From JBBQLG01 sp038327655 (GTDB lineage: Bacteria > Bacteroidota > Bacteroidia > Cytophagales > Spirosomataceae): 12,514 nt of DNA. A program made the translations under genes and the position numbers. Positions 6,481 to 12,514 of the stretch are shown piece after piece. Numbering within the stretch: position 1 is the first letter of the stretch; each line of letters opens with the position of its first letter. Where the stretch lies: positions 1-12,514 of the forward strand of contig JBBQLG010000169.1 of the NCBI GenBank assembly GCA_038327655.1, written 5' to 3'. The notes below the pieces were generated by a model. It was not told where the DNA came from. It saw nothing but the letters and a program-made list of their open reading frames with translations, and made no database searches.

Positions 6481-7330
6481 ATCATCCGTCGTCAATCAAT
6501 ACAAAGACCGGCTCTTTCGAGGCATGGGCATCGTTGCCACCGGCCTGGGGCTGGCCGTGCTGCTGTTTCTGGTCGGTACGCTGCTCTGGGACGGCGTACA
6601 ACGACTGAATTGGGCGTTTCTAACGGGTGGAGCCTCCCGGTTTGCCCAAAAGGCGGGGATTTTACCCGCGCTCGTCGGCACGGCCTGGCTGATGGTCTTG
6701 ACGGCACTGCTGGCCATTCCGGTGGGCGTGGCCGCTGGCATTTACCTCGAAGAATACGGCCGGGCGAACCGGCTGGCGGGGTTCCTCGAAATCAATATCA
6801 ACAACTTAGCCGGGGTTCCGTCCATTATTTATGGTCTATTGGGCCTCCAGTTGTTTGCCCGGCTCGCGCATTTCGGGGCCAGTTTTCTCACCGGTGCCCT
6901 CACGCTGGCGCTGCTGATTTTGCCCGTCATCATCGTTGCCACGCGGGAGAGCCTGAAAACGGTACCCGCGTCGGTTCGGGAAGCGTCCTACGCACTGGGG
7001 GCTTCGCGCTGGCAAACGGTGAGTCAGCAGGTGCTGCCCGCTGCGGGCGGTGGGGTGCTGACGGGCATCATTCTGGCCCTGTCCCGCGCTATCGGTGAAA
7101 CGGCCCCACTGATCGTGATCGGGGCCAAAGTGTTCGTCTCGGTGCCGCATTCGGTATTCGACCCCTACACGGTGCTGCCCCTCCAGATTTACAACTGGAT
7201 TTCGCGCCCGCAGGCCGCTTATTTCACCAATGCCGCAGCCGCGATTCTGGTCTTGCTGGTCATCACCTTTCTCATGAACGGACTCGCTATTTACCTCCGC
7301 AACCGGTGGGCCAGCGAAGCCAATGGATAA
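6473..7330 (+). CDS. pstA: Phosphate ABC transporter permease PstA
   Basis: Second channel-forming subunit of the phosphate importer, 285 residues. Membrane helices lie near 18-40, 66-92, 114-131, 138-157, 192-218 and 252-275. The EAA loop is at 169-196 (REASYALGASRWQTVSQQV and following), then LSRAIGETAPLIVIGA (203-218); the Ala-Pro-Leu after GET separates PstA from PstC in this family. The ATG sits inside the last codons of pstC (ATGACTAA, eight shared bases), and the gene in turn shares eight bases with pstB. Both overlaps indicate a single transcript with coupled translation and matched amounts of the two membrane subunits. Confidence 0.94.
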   Translation: MTKSSVVNQYKDRLFRGMGIVATGLGLAVLLFLVGTLLWDGVQRLNWAFLTGGASRFAQKAGILPALVGTAWLMVLTALLAIPVGVAAGIYLEEYGRANRLAGFLEININNLAGVPSIIYGLLGLQLFARLAHFGASFLTGALTLALLILPVIIVATRESLKTVPASVREASYALGASRWQTVSQQVLPAAGGGVLTGIILALSRAIGETAPLIVIGAKVFVSVPHSVFDPYTVLPLQIYNWISRPQAAYFTNAAAAILVLLVITFLMNGLAIYLRNRWASEANG

Positions 7331-8102
7331 GCCCATGCCAGACACCAGCATACCTAAAATCGACGCGCAGCACGTCAACTTTTTCTATGGCCCGAAACAG
7401 GCCCTGGCCGATGTCAGTCTGCCCATTGCTGCCAACCGGGTCACAGCACTGATCGGGCCGTCGGGTTGCGGGAAATCCACCTTTCTCCGGCTCCTGAACC
7501 GGATGAATGAGTTGCTGCCCAACACCCGCATGGAAGGCACCATTCTGCTCGATGGCCAGAATATTTATGCCCCGGACTACGATGTGTATGAACTCCGGCG
7601 GCAGGTGGGAATGGTTTTTCAGAAGCCCAATCCCTTCCCAAAATCCATCTTCGACAATGTGGCGTATGGGCTGACCATCAACAAACTAAAGTCCGGTACC
7701 GCGTTGGTCGAAGCCGTTGAAGCTGCTCTGCGCCAGGCTGACCTGTGGGACGAGGTGAAGGATAGTCTGAAGAACTCGGCCCTGGCGCTTTCCGGTGGAC
7801 AGCAGCAACGGCTGTGCATCGCGCGGGCATTGGCCATTCAGCCAACGGTCATTTTGATGGACGAACCTACCTCCGCCCTCGACCCAATTGCCACCGACGT
7901 GATCGAAAAACTGATTGCGGAACTAAAGAAAACCTACACCGTCGTAATCGTGACGCACAACATGCAGCAGGCCAGCCGGGTGAGCGACACCACCGCGTTT
8001 TTTTACCTCGGCAAACTCATCGAGGTGAACACGACGAAAGAACTGTTTGAACACCCCCACGAAGAAAAAACCCACAGCTACCTGAGCGGGCATTTCGGGT
8101 AA
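7323..8102 (+). CDS. pstB: Phosphate ABC transporter ATP-binding protein PstB
   Basis: ATPase that drives phosphate import through PstC-PstA. The 259 residues hold every ABC motif: Walker A GPSGCGKST (45-53), Q-loop MVFQKPNPFP (97-106), the PstB-typical SIFDNVAYG just after it (108-116), signature LSGGQQQR (156-163), Walker B VILMDEPTSALDP (176-188) and His212 in the switch (VTHNMQQ). The Q-loop text KPNPFPKSI is diagnostic for PstB among ABC ATPases. The start used here overlaps the end of pstA (ATGGATAA); a second ATG at codon 5 (7335) would remove the overlap and is possible. In most bacteria phoU follows; here the operon ends and a different gene starts 167 bases later. Confidence 0.96.
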   Translation: MDKPMPDTSIPKIDAQHVNFFYGPKQALADVSLPIAANRVTALIGPSGCGKSTFLRLLNRMNELLPNTRMEGTILLDGQNIYAPDYDVYELRRQVGMVFQKPNPFPKSIFDNVAYGLTINKLKSGTALVEAVEAALRQADLWDEVKDSLKNSALALSGGQQQRLCIARALAIQPTVILMDEPTSALDPIATDVIEKLIAELKKTYTVVIVTHNMQQASRVSDTTAFFYLGKLIEVNTTKELFEHPHEEKTHSYLSGHFG

Positions 8103-8206
8103 AACCTTCGCAATCAGACACGGATACGGTCAATTTAGCAACTGTTGTCGGCCAATCCATACCTTGATGTGACGGGCATTAGGCCGGGAATTGATTGTCG
8201 TCATGA

Positions 8207-8223
8207 GTCCGCGAGTGGCGGAC
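8207..8223 (+). other. GC-rich hairpin between pstB and the DUF6544-like gene
   Basis: GTCCGC (8207-8212) and GCGGAC (8218-8223) form a 6-bp stem with a 5-base loop. The tail CGTCATCTTTG has only a short T run, so it is at best a weak terminator for the pst operon. It lies directly before the -7-like box at 8227-8234 and might instead be part of that promoter. Confidence 0.35.
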
Positions 8224-8226
8224 CGT

Positions 8227-8234
8227 CATCTTTG
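8227..8234 (+). promoter_or_regulatory. -7-like box for the DUF6544-like gene
   Basis: CATCTTTG differs from TAnnTTTG in the first base only. It lies 36 bases before the ATG at 8270, a spacing like that of the BON gene (3024-3031) and the barrel gene (9190-9197). No -33 TTG at the usual distance was found. Confidence 0.35.
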
Positions 8235-8269
8235 CGGTGTCGATTTATGGCCAACAATCAACACCATTT

Positions 8270-9097
8270 ATGAAACTTAGGACTACTTTTCTGATCCTGT
8301 CGGCAGTAACCGTTCCCGTCGTTGCCTGGCTGGCCGGGCGGTGGTTAGTGTCCCGCCAGACTCGCCGAGAGATAACGGATTTGTTTTCGCAGGTCGAAAC
8401 CGAGCCGGTTCAAACCTACGACCTCGCCCTGCTATCCGCCCTGCCCGCTCCCGTGCAGCGGTACTTCCGGCACGTACTCAAACCCGGCCAGCCGTACCTG
8501 CGCTCGGCTCGCCTTCGGCACGAGGGCCAGTTCAAAACCGACCTCAAGAAGGACTGGATGGCAATTACCGGCGAGGAATATTTTCTGGCCAACCAGCCCG
8601 GCTACCTCTGGATCGGCACGACTAACTGGTTCAGTGCCTGCGATCAGTACGTTGCCGGGCGGGGCAGCCTGACCGTGCGATTGCTGGGGGTACTGCCCAT
8701 TGTGCAGGGAAGCGGCCCCAGCTACGATCAGGGCGAGTTGTTGCGCTGGTTGGCCGAAGCCGTTTGGTTTCCGACCAGTTTGCTGCCCGGTGGGCGGGTC
8801 GTCTGGTCGCCGATTGATGACGATTCGGCCGCCCTCACCCTGACCGACCACGGCCTGACCGTCAGTTGCCGGATGGATTTTAACGAACAGGGCGAACTCG
8901 TGCGGTATCAGGCGCAACGGTATAGCGACGAGACACACATTCAAACCTGGACCGGGCATTTGTCGGACTATCGGGAGATGCACGGCCTGCGTATACCGAC
9001 CCACGGCGGAGCCGCCTGGATTATAAACGGCGAAGAACAACCATACGCCCGCTTCATCCTGCGCGACATCGAGTACGATCAGCCCCATCCGTATTGA
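8270..9097 (+). CDS. Membrane-anchored protein of the DUF6544/DUF6920 type, function unknown
   Basis: A 275-residue protein with one N-terminal hydrophobic segment (about 6-26) followed by charged residues (RQTRRE, 29-34). It is probably a membrane-anchored or secreted protein whose main domain lies outside the cytoplasm. Features that recall the uncharacterised DUF6544 group are LPAPVQRYFRHVL (58-70), the tryptophan-rich GYLWIGTTNWFSA (111-123), QGELLRWLAEAVWFPTSLLP (154-173) and a C-terminal HGLRIPTHGGAAWIINGEE (238-256). The overall pattern suggests a beta-rich single domain; no catalytic motif is evident. An alternative GTG start at 8237 adds 11 residues, but the ATG at 8270 puts the hydrophobic segment at the N-terminus as usual. 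It lies behind pst but with its own promoter candidate, so a link to phosphate is not implied. The family call is from memory. Confidence 0.75.
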   Translation: MKLRTTFLILSAVTVPVVAWLAGRWLVSRQTRREITDLFSQVETEPVQTYDLALLSALPAPVQRYFRHVLKPGQPYLRSARLRHEGQFKTDLKKDWMAITGEEYFLANQPGYLWIGTTNWFSACDQYVAGRGSLTVRLLGVLPIVQGSGPSYDQGELLRWLAEAVWFPTSLLPGGRVVWSPIDDDSAALTLTDHGLTVSCRMDFNEQGELVRYQAQRYSDETHIQTWTGHLSDYREMHGLRIPTHGGAAWIINGEEQPYARFILRDIEYDQPHPY

Positions 9098-9111
9098 CAA
9101 ACCAAACTCAG

Positions 9112-9137
9112 TATCATCGGCTACAACGACGATGATA
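9112..9137. other. 8-bp inverted repeat downstream of the DUF6544-like gene
   Basis: TATCATCG (9112-9119) and CGATGATA (9130-9137) form a perfect 8-bp stem with a 10-base loop, starting 15 bases after the stop codon. There is no following T tract on the plus strand, so it is not a typical terminator; it may protect the 3' end of the transcript or bind a regulator. Confidence 0.4.
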
Positions 9138-9189
9138 TCAATCAGCTATCGGCCTGACCTGTAGCATAGATACCCCGGTGGTTGCCCGG

Positions 9190-9197
9190 TAGCTTTG
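9190..9197 (+). promoter_or_regulatory. Bacteroidetes-type -7 box for the barrel-SDR pair
   Basis: TAGCTTTG fully matches TAnnTTTG and equals the box of the BON gene at 3024-3031. It lies 35 bases before the ATG at 9232, which supports that upstream start. No TTG is seen at the -33 distance. Confidence 0.55.
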
Positions 9198-9231
9198 TGG
9201 AGTTGTCAATCAGTTCAAAAATTAACTTCTT

Positions 9232-9981
9232 ATGAAAACCAACGAACTACTACCAGTCAATGGCCTGACCGAATTACACTGGAAGCCGATTCATCACCGA
9301 TCCGAAACAAGATCGGCCTATAATGATGGGTCCACCTTTGGTGAGATCCTGCGTACGCATCTAACTCGATATATACTGATTGGGTTGGGGGTGATGCTAT
9401 TCCTGCTGCTGCTTTCAGTGTCAGTATTTGCGCAGGACAACGGGGGCGGTAGCTTTCTTAAACCGGTTCCGGCCAATTACCAGGTAAAGCAAGCGCTGGA
9501 AGTGGAAAGCTTAGTACCGATGTTTCTGACGGGTGGCTATCATTTTGCTGTTGGTTATCGCTATCGTAAATTCAGAGTAAGGGTGAGTGTCATTAATGGC
9601 GGCACTTTCAATGCAGATGCATACAGCATAAACAATTCATCCTCTGAGTTCAAAAGACGTTATAACACCTCACCGGGAATTTTCTTTGGTTACAATATCT
9701 GGAAAAACTTAGAACTCTACACCTATCTTGAAAGTCATACGTTTGCAATCACTCAAACAAGTACAGGCATCATAAAAGATGTAAAGAGTACTGACACAGG
9801 GGTAGGATTAGCGTATCAGTTTTTTATAGGCAGGAGTTTTTACATTCAACCTGGCGTTCATCTTTATCTACGATCAAATAAGACTGTTGATTTTGGTGAT
9901 GCTCAATACCATATTCCTACCGCTGATATTACGCCGGTTATCCGTTTAGGTTTCAGGCTCTGGAAACAATTCCCGAAGTAA
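9232..9981 (+). CDS. Probable outer-membrane beta-barrel-like protein with a pre-signal extension
   Basis: I do not recognise a named family. The 249-residue protein has a polar N-terminal stretch of about 45 residues (1-46, rich in His, Arg, Thr), then a strong hydrophobic signal (about 47-65) ending in VFA-QD, a likely signal peptidase I site after Ala67. The mature 182 residues have alternating, aromatic-rich strands (GGYHFAVGYRYRKFRVRVSV, PGIFFGYNIWKNLELYTYLE, GVGLAYQFF, FYIQPGVHLYLRS) ending in IRLGFRLWKQFPK, as in small outer-membrane barrels. An internal start at Met55 (9394) would give a signal peptide of ordinary length but cut into the hydrophobic segment. The upstream -7 box favours 9232. 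The DNA is visibly AT-richer than the preceding genes. It is four bases from the SDR gene and probably cotranscribed with it. Confidence 0.75.
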   Translation: MKTNELLPVNGLTELHWKPIHHRSETRSAYNDGSTFGEILRTHLTRYILIGLGVMLFLLLLSVSVFAQDNGGGSFLKPVPANYQVKQALEVESLVPMFLTGGYHFAVGYRYRKFRVRVSVINGGTFNADAYSINNSSSEFKRRYNTSPGIFFGYNIWKNLELYTYLESHTFAITQTSTGIIKDVKSTDTGVGLAYQFFIGRSFYIQPGVHLYLRSNKTVDFGDAQYHIPTADITPVIRLGFRLWKQFPK

Positions 9982-9985
9982 TACT

Positions 9986-10789
9986 ATGAAAACCGTACTA
10001 ATTACAGGAGCGACTTCAGGCATTGGATTAGCCATTGCTAACAAACTTCATCAGCGTGGTTTTAGGGTATTTGGCACCAGCCGGTTTCCCGAGAAGTATC
10101 GACAGAACGTCCCTTTTGATTTATTACCATTGGATATAACGTCGGAGGAGTCGATTCAACACTGCGTGGCCGCTTTATTGGCTAAATCGCCGGTGATCGA
10201 TGTGTTGATCAACAATGCGGGCATTGATATTAATGGCAGTGCCGAAGAAACCAGTTCGGCATTAGCCCGGAAACAGTTTGAAACCAATTTCTGGGGAGCC
10301 GTGAACATGACCAAAGCTATTCTGCCGTTGATGCGGCAACAGCGGAACGGCCGGATCATTACCATTGGGTCATTGGGTGGGCTGATTGGGATGCCTTTTT
10401 CAAGCTACTATGCAGCCTCAAAGCACGCGCTGGAAGGATTTTTTAAATCGCTGCGTCTGGAACTGAAGCCGTTTAACGTCAAGGTTTCCGTGGTCGAACC
10501 CGGTATTTTTAAGACTAATCTTAGTCAGGCTTCTGAAAATGCCGAACCCAGTATTGCAGACTATGATGCAATCAGAGATAAAGCGTTGGCCGTTCTTTCC
10601 GATTCGATTGATAGTGCCCCTACGCCCGAACCAATAGCGGAGACCGTACTTGAGATACTTCGTTCGGACAATCCGCGATTTAGTTATCCGGTTGGCAAAG
10701 ACTCGAAATTCCTGCCCATTTTACAGTTTATATCCAACCGGCTTTTTGAGTGGGGGGCCGTAAGAAAGTTTCGCTTGCAGGAACGCTGA
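9986..10789 (+). CDS. Classical short-chain dehydrogenase/reductase
   Basis: Rossmann-fold NAD(P)-dependent oxidoreductase of 267 residues with unknown substrate. Motifs: TGATSGIG (7-14), basic residues after beta-2 (TSRFPEKYR, 31-39) that favour NADP, NNAG (76-79), Asn101 (FETNFWG) and the catalytic Ser129, Tyr142 and Lys146. The EPGIFKTNL segment (171-179) and the long tail (about 185-267) with PEPIAETVLEILRSDNPRF resemble SDRs often labelled retinol/steroid dehydrogenase-like or oxidoreductase of the DltE type. It differs clearly from the NAD-type SDR at 1263-2015. The ATG follows the barrel gene by four bases, and the nitroreductase remnant starts 24 bases after its stop, so a single transcript from 9190 is likely. 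Confidence 0.9.
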   Translation: MKTVLITGATSGIGLAIANKLHQRGFRVFGTSRFPEKYRQNVPFDLLPLDITSEESIQHCVAALLAKSPVIDVLINNAGIDINGSAEETSSALARKQFETNFWGAVNMTKAILPLMRQQRNGRIITIGSLGGLIGMPFSSYYAASKHALEGFFKSLRLELKPFNVKVSVVEPGIFKTNLSQASENAEPSIADYDAIRDKALAVLSDSIDSAPTPEPIAETVLEILRSDNPRFSYPVGKDSKFLPILQFISNRLFEWGAVRKFRLQER

Positions 10790-10813
10790 ATTTAGCCATA
10801 CACCAGCTAAACC

Positions 10814-11930
10814 ATGAACAGAAACCGATTTTTAAGTATCGCGGGTGGCACCATCCTGACCGCTGGTGGCCTGGCCTATCTGGCGAGCGACAAATCCAAT
10901 TTTGTTCGGGCGGATAGCGTCGTTAAACCGTCAACTAAGTCGCCGTTAACCCCCGACGAACGGAAAATTCTGTACCTGGCCTCGCTGGCGCCAAGCGGCC
11001 ATAATACCCAGCCATGGTTTGTCCGTTACATCGAACCCTACCACTGGATTATTGGCAATGATAAACGCAAATGGCTCCCGGCGGTTGACCCTGCCCAGCG
11101 GGAAACGATGCTATCACTGGGGGCCTTTCTCCAAAATCTGGCGTATGCCGCCAGCCATGCCGGTTATACGTGCCACATTACCGTATTGGCTACGACGAAT
11201 CAGTCGGAAGAAGTAGCGGTTGTCAAACTCACAAAAGCAGGGCACACCCCAGACTACGACGTTAGCCGAATTAAAAACCGAAGGACCGTCCGGTCAAACT
11301 TTCTCCCTGACGCATTGACATCGGAAGACCAGCATTATTTATTCGGCGGAGAGCCGGATTTCTTCCATTTTTTTCCAAATACGGCTACCGAATATCAGTT
11401 TCTGAATGAGCAGACTATTACCGCCAACCGCGTTCAGTCAGACCGGGATGCCGCCCAGCAGGAGTTATCCGACTGGGTACGTTTTTCGAGTAAAGACGCC
11501 GAACAACACAGTGACGGATTAACCCATGGCCAGCATGGACATAAATGGTGTGGCTGGCTTTTTTGTTCGTAATACCTACGATAAAGGTAGCGTGATGAAA
11601 AGAAACTTCCGGGATCAGAACGTCGATACCGTTCGGGCTGAAGTGGCACGATCCGCCGGGTGGTTGCTGATTACAAGCCGGGACAATACACCGGCCACCT
11701 TGCTGGAAACCGGCCAGCGGATGCAGCGGCTATTTCTGAACGTCAGGGATAAAGGCGTGGCCATGCACCCCATGACTCAAATACTGGAAGAACCATCATT
11801 TAGTCAAAGTATCAACAAGTCCATTGGGCTGAGCGATCCCATTCAGTTTATTTTGCGGCTGGGGTACGTAAAAAAATATCCTGACCCGGTTTCGGTCCGG
11901 CGACCCGTCGACTGGTTTGTGCGCACCTAA
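10814..11930 (+). pseudogene. Acg-type nitroreductase (FMN-dependent family), frameshifted
   Basis: Two overlapping frames make one protein: codons 1-237 from 10814 to 11524, then the next frame from about 11526 to the stop at 11930. The total of 1117 bases is one base more than a 371-residue gene needs. The first part has a hydrophobic N-terminus (about 7-23) and the FMN-site-like LASLAPSGHNTQPWFVRY (55-72), VDPAQRETMLSLGAFLQNLA (91-110) and NRRTVRSNF. The second part has the family's C-terminal GWLLITS and GQRMQRLFLNVRDKGVAMHP. This matches the long (about 330-370 residue) Acg/Rv2032-like nitroreductases. One extra C in the CCC run at 11523-11525 would explain the break. The N-terminus MNRNRFLSIAGG looks like a Tat signal that lost one arginine of RRxFL. 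It could be a real pseudogene or a sequencing error; without the shift it would be an intact oxidoreductase. Confidence 0.85.
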
Positions 11931-11945
11931 ACCGCTACGCTGGCC

Positions 11946-12281
11946 ATGACAACCCTCGTTCTGATTAAAAGTGGCCACACGGCGATCTGGCTGTTTTTCA
12001 ACGTCGTAATTTTCTACCTGCTCTACGCCGTTGTCAGCAACACGGTTGGTACATGGGCGTGGGTTTGTGTCGGTCTGGTACTCGCTGAAGGCGTGGTGCT
12101 GTTGCTATTCAAAGGGGTTTGCCCACTGACGGTGATGGCCCGGCACTACTCCGGCTCGACCAGCGACAATTTTGACATCTACCTGCCCAACTGGTTAGCG
12201 AAATATAATAAACTCATCTACTCGGTCATCTTCGCTGCCGCCGTGGGTGGGTTAATCTACCGATTGGTCGCTGCCCGATAG
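11946..12281 (+). CDS. Small three-helix membrane protein with CPLT motif
   Basis: I do not recognise a named gene. The 111 residues form three probable membrane helices (about 12-33, 37-55 and 90-108). The stretch between the second and third holds Cys59 in CPLTVMARHYSG (59-70) and the polar DNFDIYLPNWLAKYNK (74-89). A Cys-Pro-Leu-Thr turn after a helix also occurs in the DUF2784 family of small membrane proteins, to which it may be distantly related; this is from memory. The ATG lies 15 bases after the stop of the nitroreductase gene, so the two were probably cotranscribed, and the protein might serve as a membrane partner of that enzyme. A possible terminator follows directly at 12282-12338. 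Confidence 0.75.
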   Translation: MTTLVLIKSGHTAIWLFFNVVIFYLLYAVVSNTVGTWAWVCVGLVLAEGVVLLLFKGVCPLTVMARHYSGSTSDNFDIYLPNWLAKYNKLIYSVIFAAAVGGLIYRLVAAR

Positions 12282-12338
12282 ATGCATTCCACTTATGATT
12301 CGGTGCCAAACCACGTGGATGCTACAATGCGTTTTTTT
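12282..12338 (+). terminator. Probable terminator after the small membrane protein gene
   Basis: ATGCATT (12282-12288) can pair with AATGCGT (12326-12332), one pair being G-U, and the adjacent CCAC (12289-12292) with GTGG (12315-12318). A run of seven T follows at 12332-12338. The stem is imperfect and carries a 7-base bulge, so the call is tentative, but the position directly behind the operon fits. Confidence 0.45.
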
Positions 12339-12340
12339 GT

Positions 12341-12406
12341 ATTGACAGTGCGTCAATCGGCGAGGTATGCGTCATTTTATACTAAATTAAACTGGTGATG
12401 ACGTAT
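12341..12406. repeat. Cluster of short inverted and direct repeats near the right edge
   Basis: ATTGAC/GTCAAT (12341-12346 and 12352-12357) form a 6-bp hairpin. ATGCGTCA (12367-12374) and TGACGTAT (12399-12406) form an 8-bp inverted repeat with one G-T pair, whose loop contains the stop codon of the minus-strand gene. TGCGTCA also occurs twice as a direct repeat, 19 bases apart. Such a cluster could mark an insertion-sequence end or a terminator for the minus-strand gene, but no T tract follows on that strand. Confidence 0.3.
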
Positions 12407-12512
12407 CGACAATGTAAGGATAAGCAGCTAACTGACACACTTTTTGCGGCTGTTCAAAGTACGTCTCCAGCACCGCTTCCACACAATCCTGAGCCGCTTC
12501 TAACGTCTCAAA
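12387..12512 (-). CDS. C-terminal part of a gene, possibly a transposase (partial)
   Basis: The minus strand is open from the window edge to TAA at 12387-12389, giving the last 41 residues of a protein that continues beyond 12514. The text is protein-like: FETLEAAQDCVEAVLETYFE, then QPQKVCQLAAYPYIVD. An amphipathic helix followed by a 'QPQKV-x-x-L-x-x-YPYI' tail reminds me of the C-termini of some DDE transposases in this phylum, which would fit the repeats just beyond the stop. I cannot confirm this from 41 residues, and the fragment could belong to any gene. Confidence 0.5.
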   Translation of the reverse strand, partial: FETLEAAQDCVEAVLETYFEQPQKVCQLAAYPYIVDTSSPV

Positions 12513-12514
12513 CA

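Noticed and set aside
6836..7378. Minus-strand 180-codon frame across pstA and pstB
   Set aside because: It crosses the junction of two certain genes on the other strand and has no domain signal.
8432..9100. Minus-strand 222-codon frame opposite the DUF6544-like gene
   Set aside because: The plus-strand frame has a membrane anchor, conserved-looking blocks and a promoter candidate; the minus frame has none.
9198..9231. A -33 element or Shine-Dalgarno for the barrel gene
   Set aside because: No TTG at the expected distance upstream of the -7 box and no purine-rich site before the ATG, so neither was annotated.
11500..11540. Programmed ribosomal frameshift in the nitroreductase
   Set aside because: No slippery heptamer, stimulatory hairpin or in-frame Shine-Dalgarno is visible at the shift; a one-base insertion is simpler.

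Overview
The window looks like chromosomal DNA of a GC-rich member of the Bacteroidota, most likely a Cytophagales bacterium near Spirosoma. This is inference, resting on three things: -7 boxes of the Bacteroidetes type (TAnnTTTG) with few clear Shine-Dalgarno sites, protein flavours typical of that group (PstS of the 'SGTYQYF' type, DUF6544-like protein, small outer-membrane barrel), and the general codon style. No rRNA, tRNA or CRISPR array was seen.

Left part (1-4173, all genes on the minus strand). Reading leftward: a D-lactate dehydrogenase-type 2-hydroxyacid dehydrogenase (3178-4173), a cytoplasmic protein of three BON domains with its own -7 box and a strong terminator (2330-2992), then a two-gene operon of an NAD-type short-chain dehydrogenase (1263-2015) and acetate kinase (55-1251). 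Together they suggest fermentative or low-oxygen/stress metabolism: lactate formation, ATP from acetyl phosphate, NADH handling. The source of acetyl phosphate (Pta or phosphoketolase) is not in the window.

Middle part (4174-8102, plus strand). A 392-base divergent intergenic region carries two mirror-image -7-like boxes. It is followed by a tight phosphate-uptake operon pstS-pstC-pstA-pstB with 1-base spacing and then two identical 8-base start/stop overlaps. No phoU or two-component regulator follows within the window.

Right part (8103-12514, plus strand). A membrane-anchored DUF6544-like protein (8270-9097) is followed by a visibly AT-richer pair, an outer-membrane beta-barrel-like protein with an unusual pre-signal extension (9232-9981) and a classical SDR (9986-10789) four bases behind it. 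Next come an Acg-type nitroreductase broken by a single-base frameshift near 11525 (10814-11930) and a small three-helix membrane protein with a CPLT motif (11946-12281). A probable terminator follows, and the window ends in the C-terminal 41 codons of a minus-strand gene that could be a transposase.

No clearly new defence or mobile system is visible. The best leads are the frameshifted nitroreductase gene set, the pre-signal extension of the barrel protein, the symmetric divergent promoter of ldh/pst, and the phoU-less pst operon.
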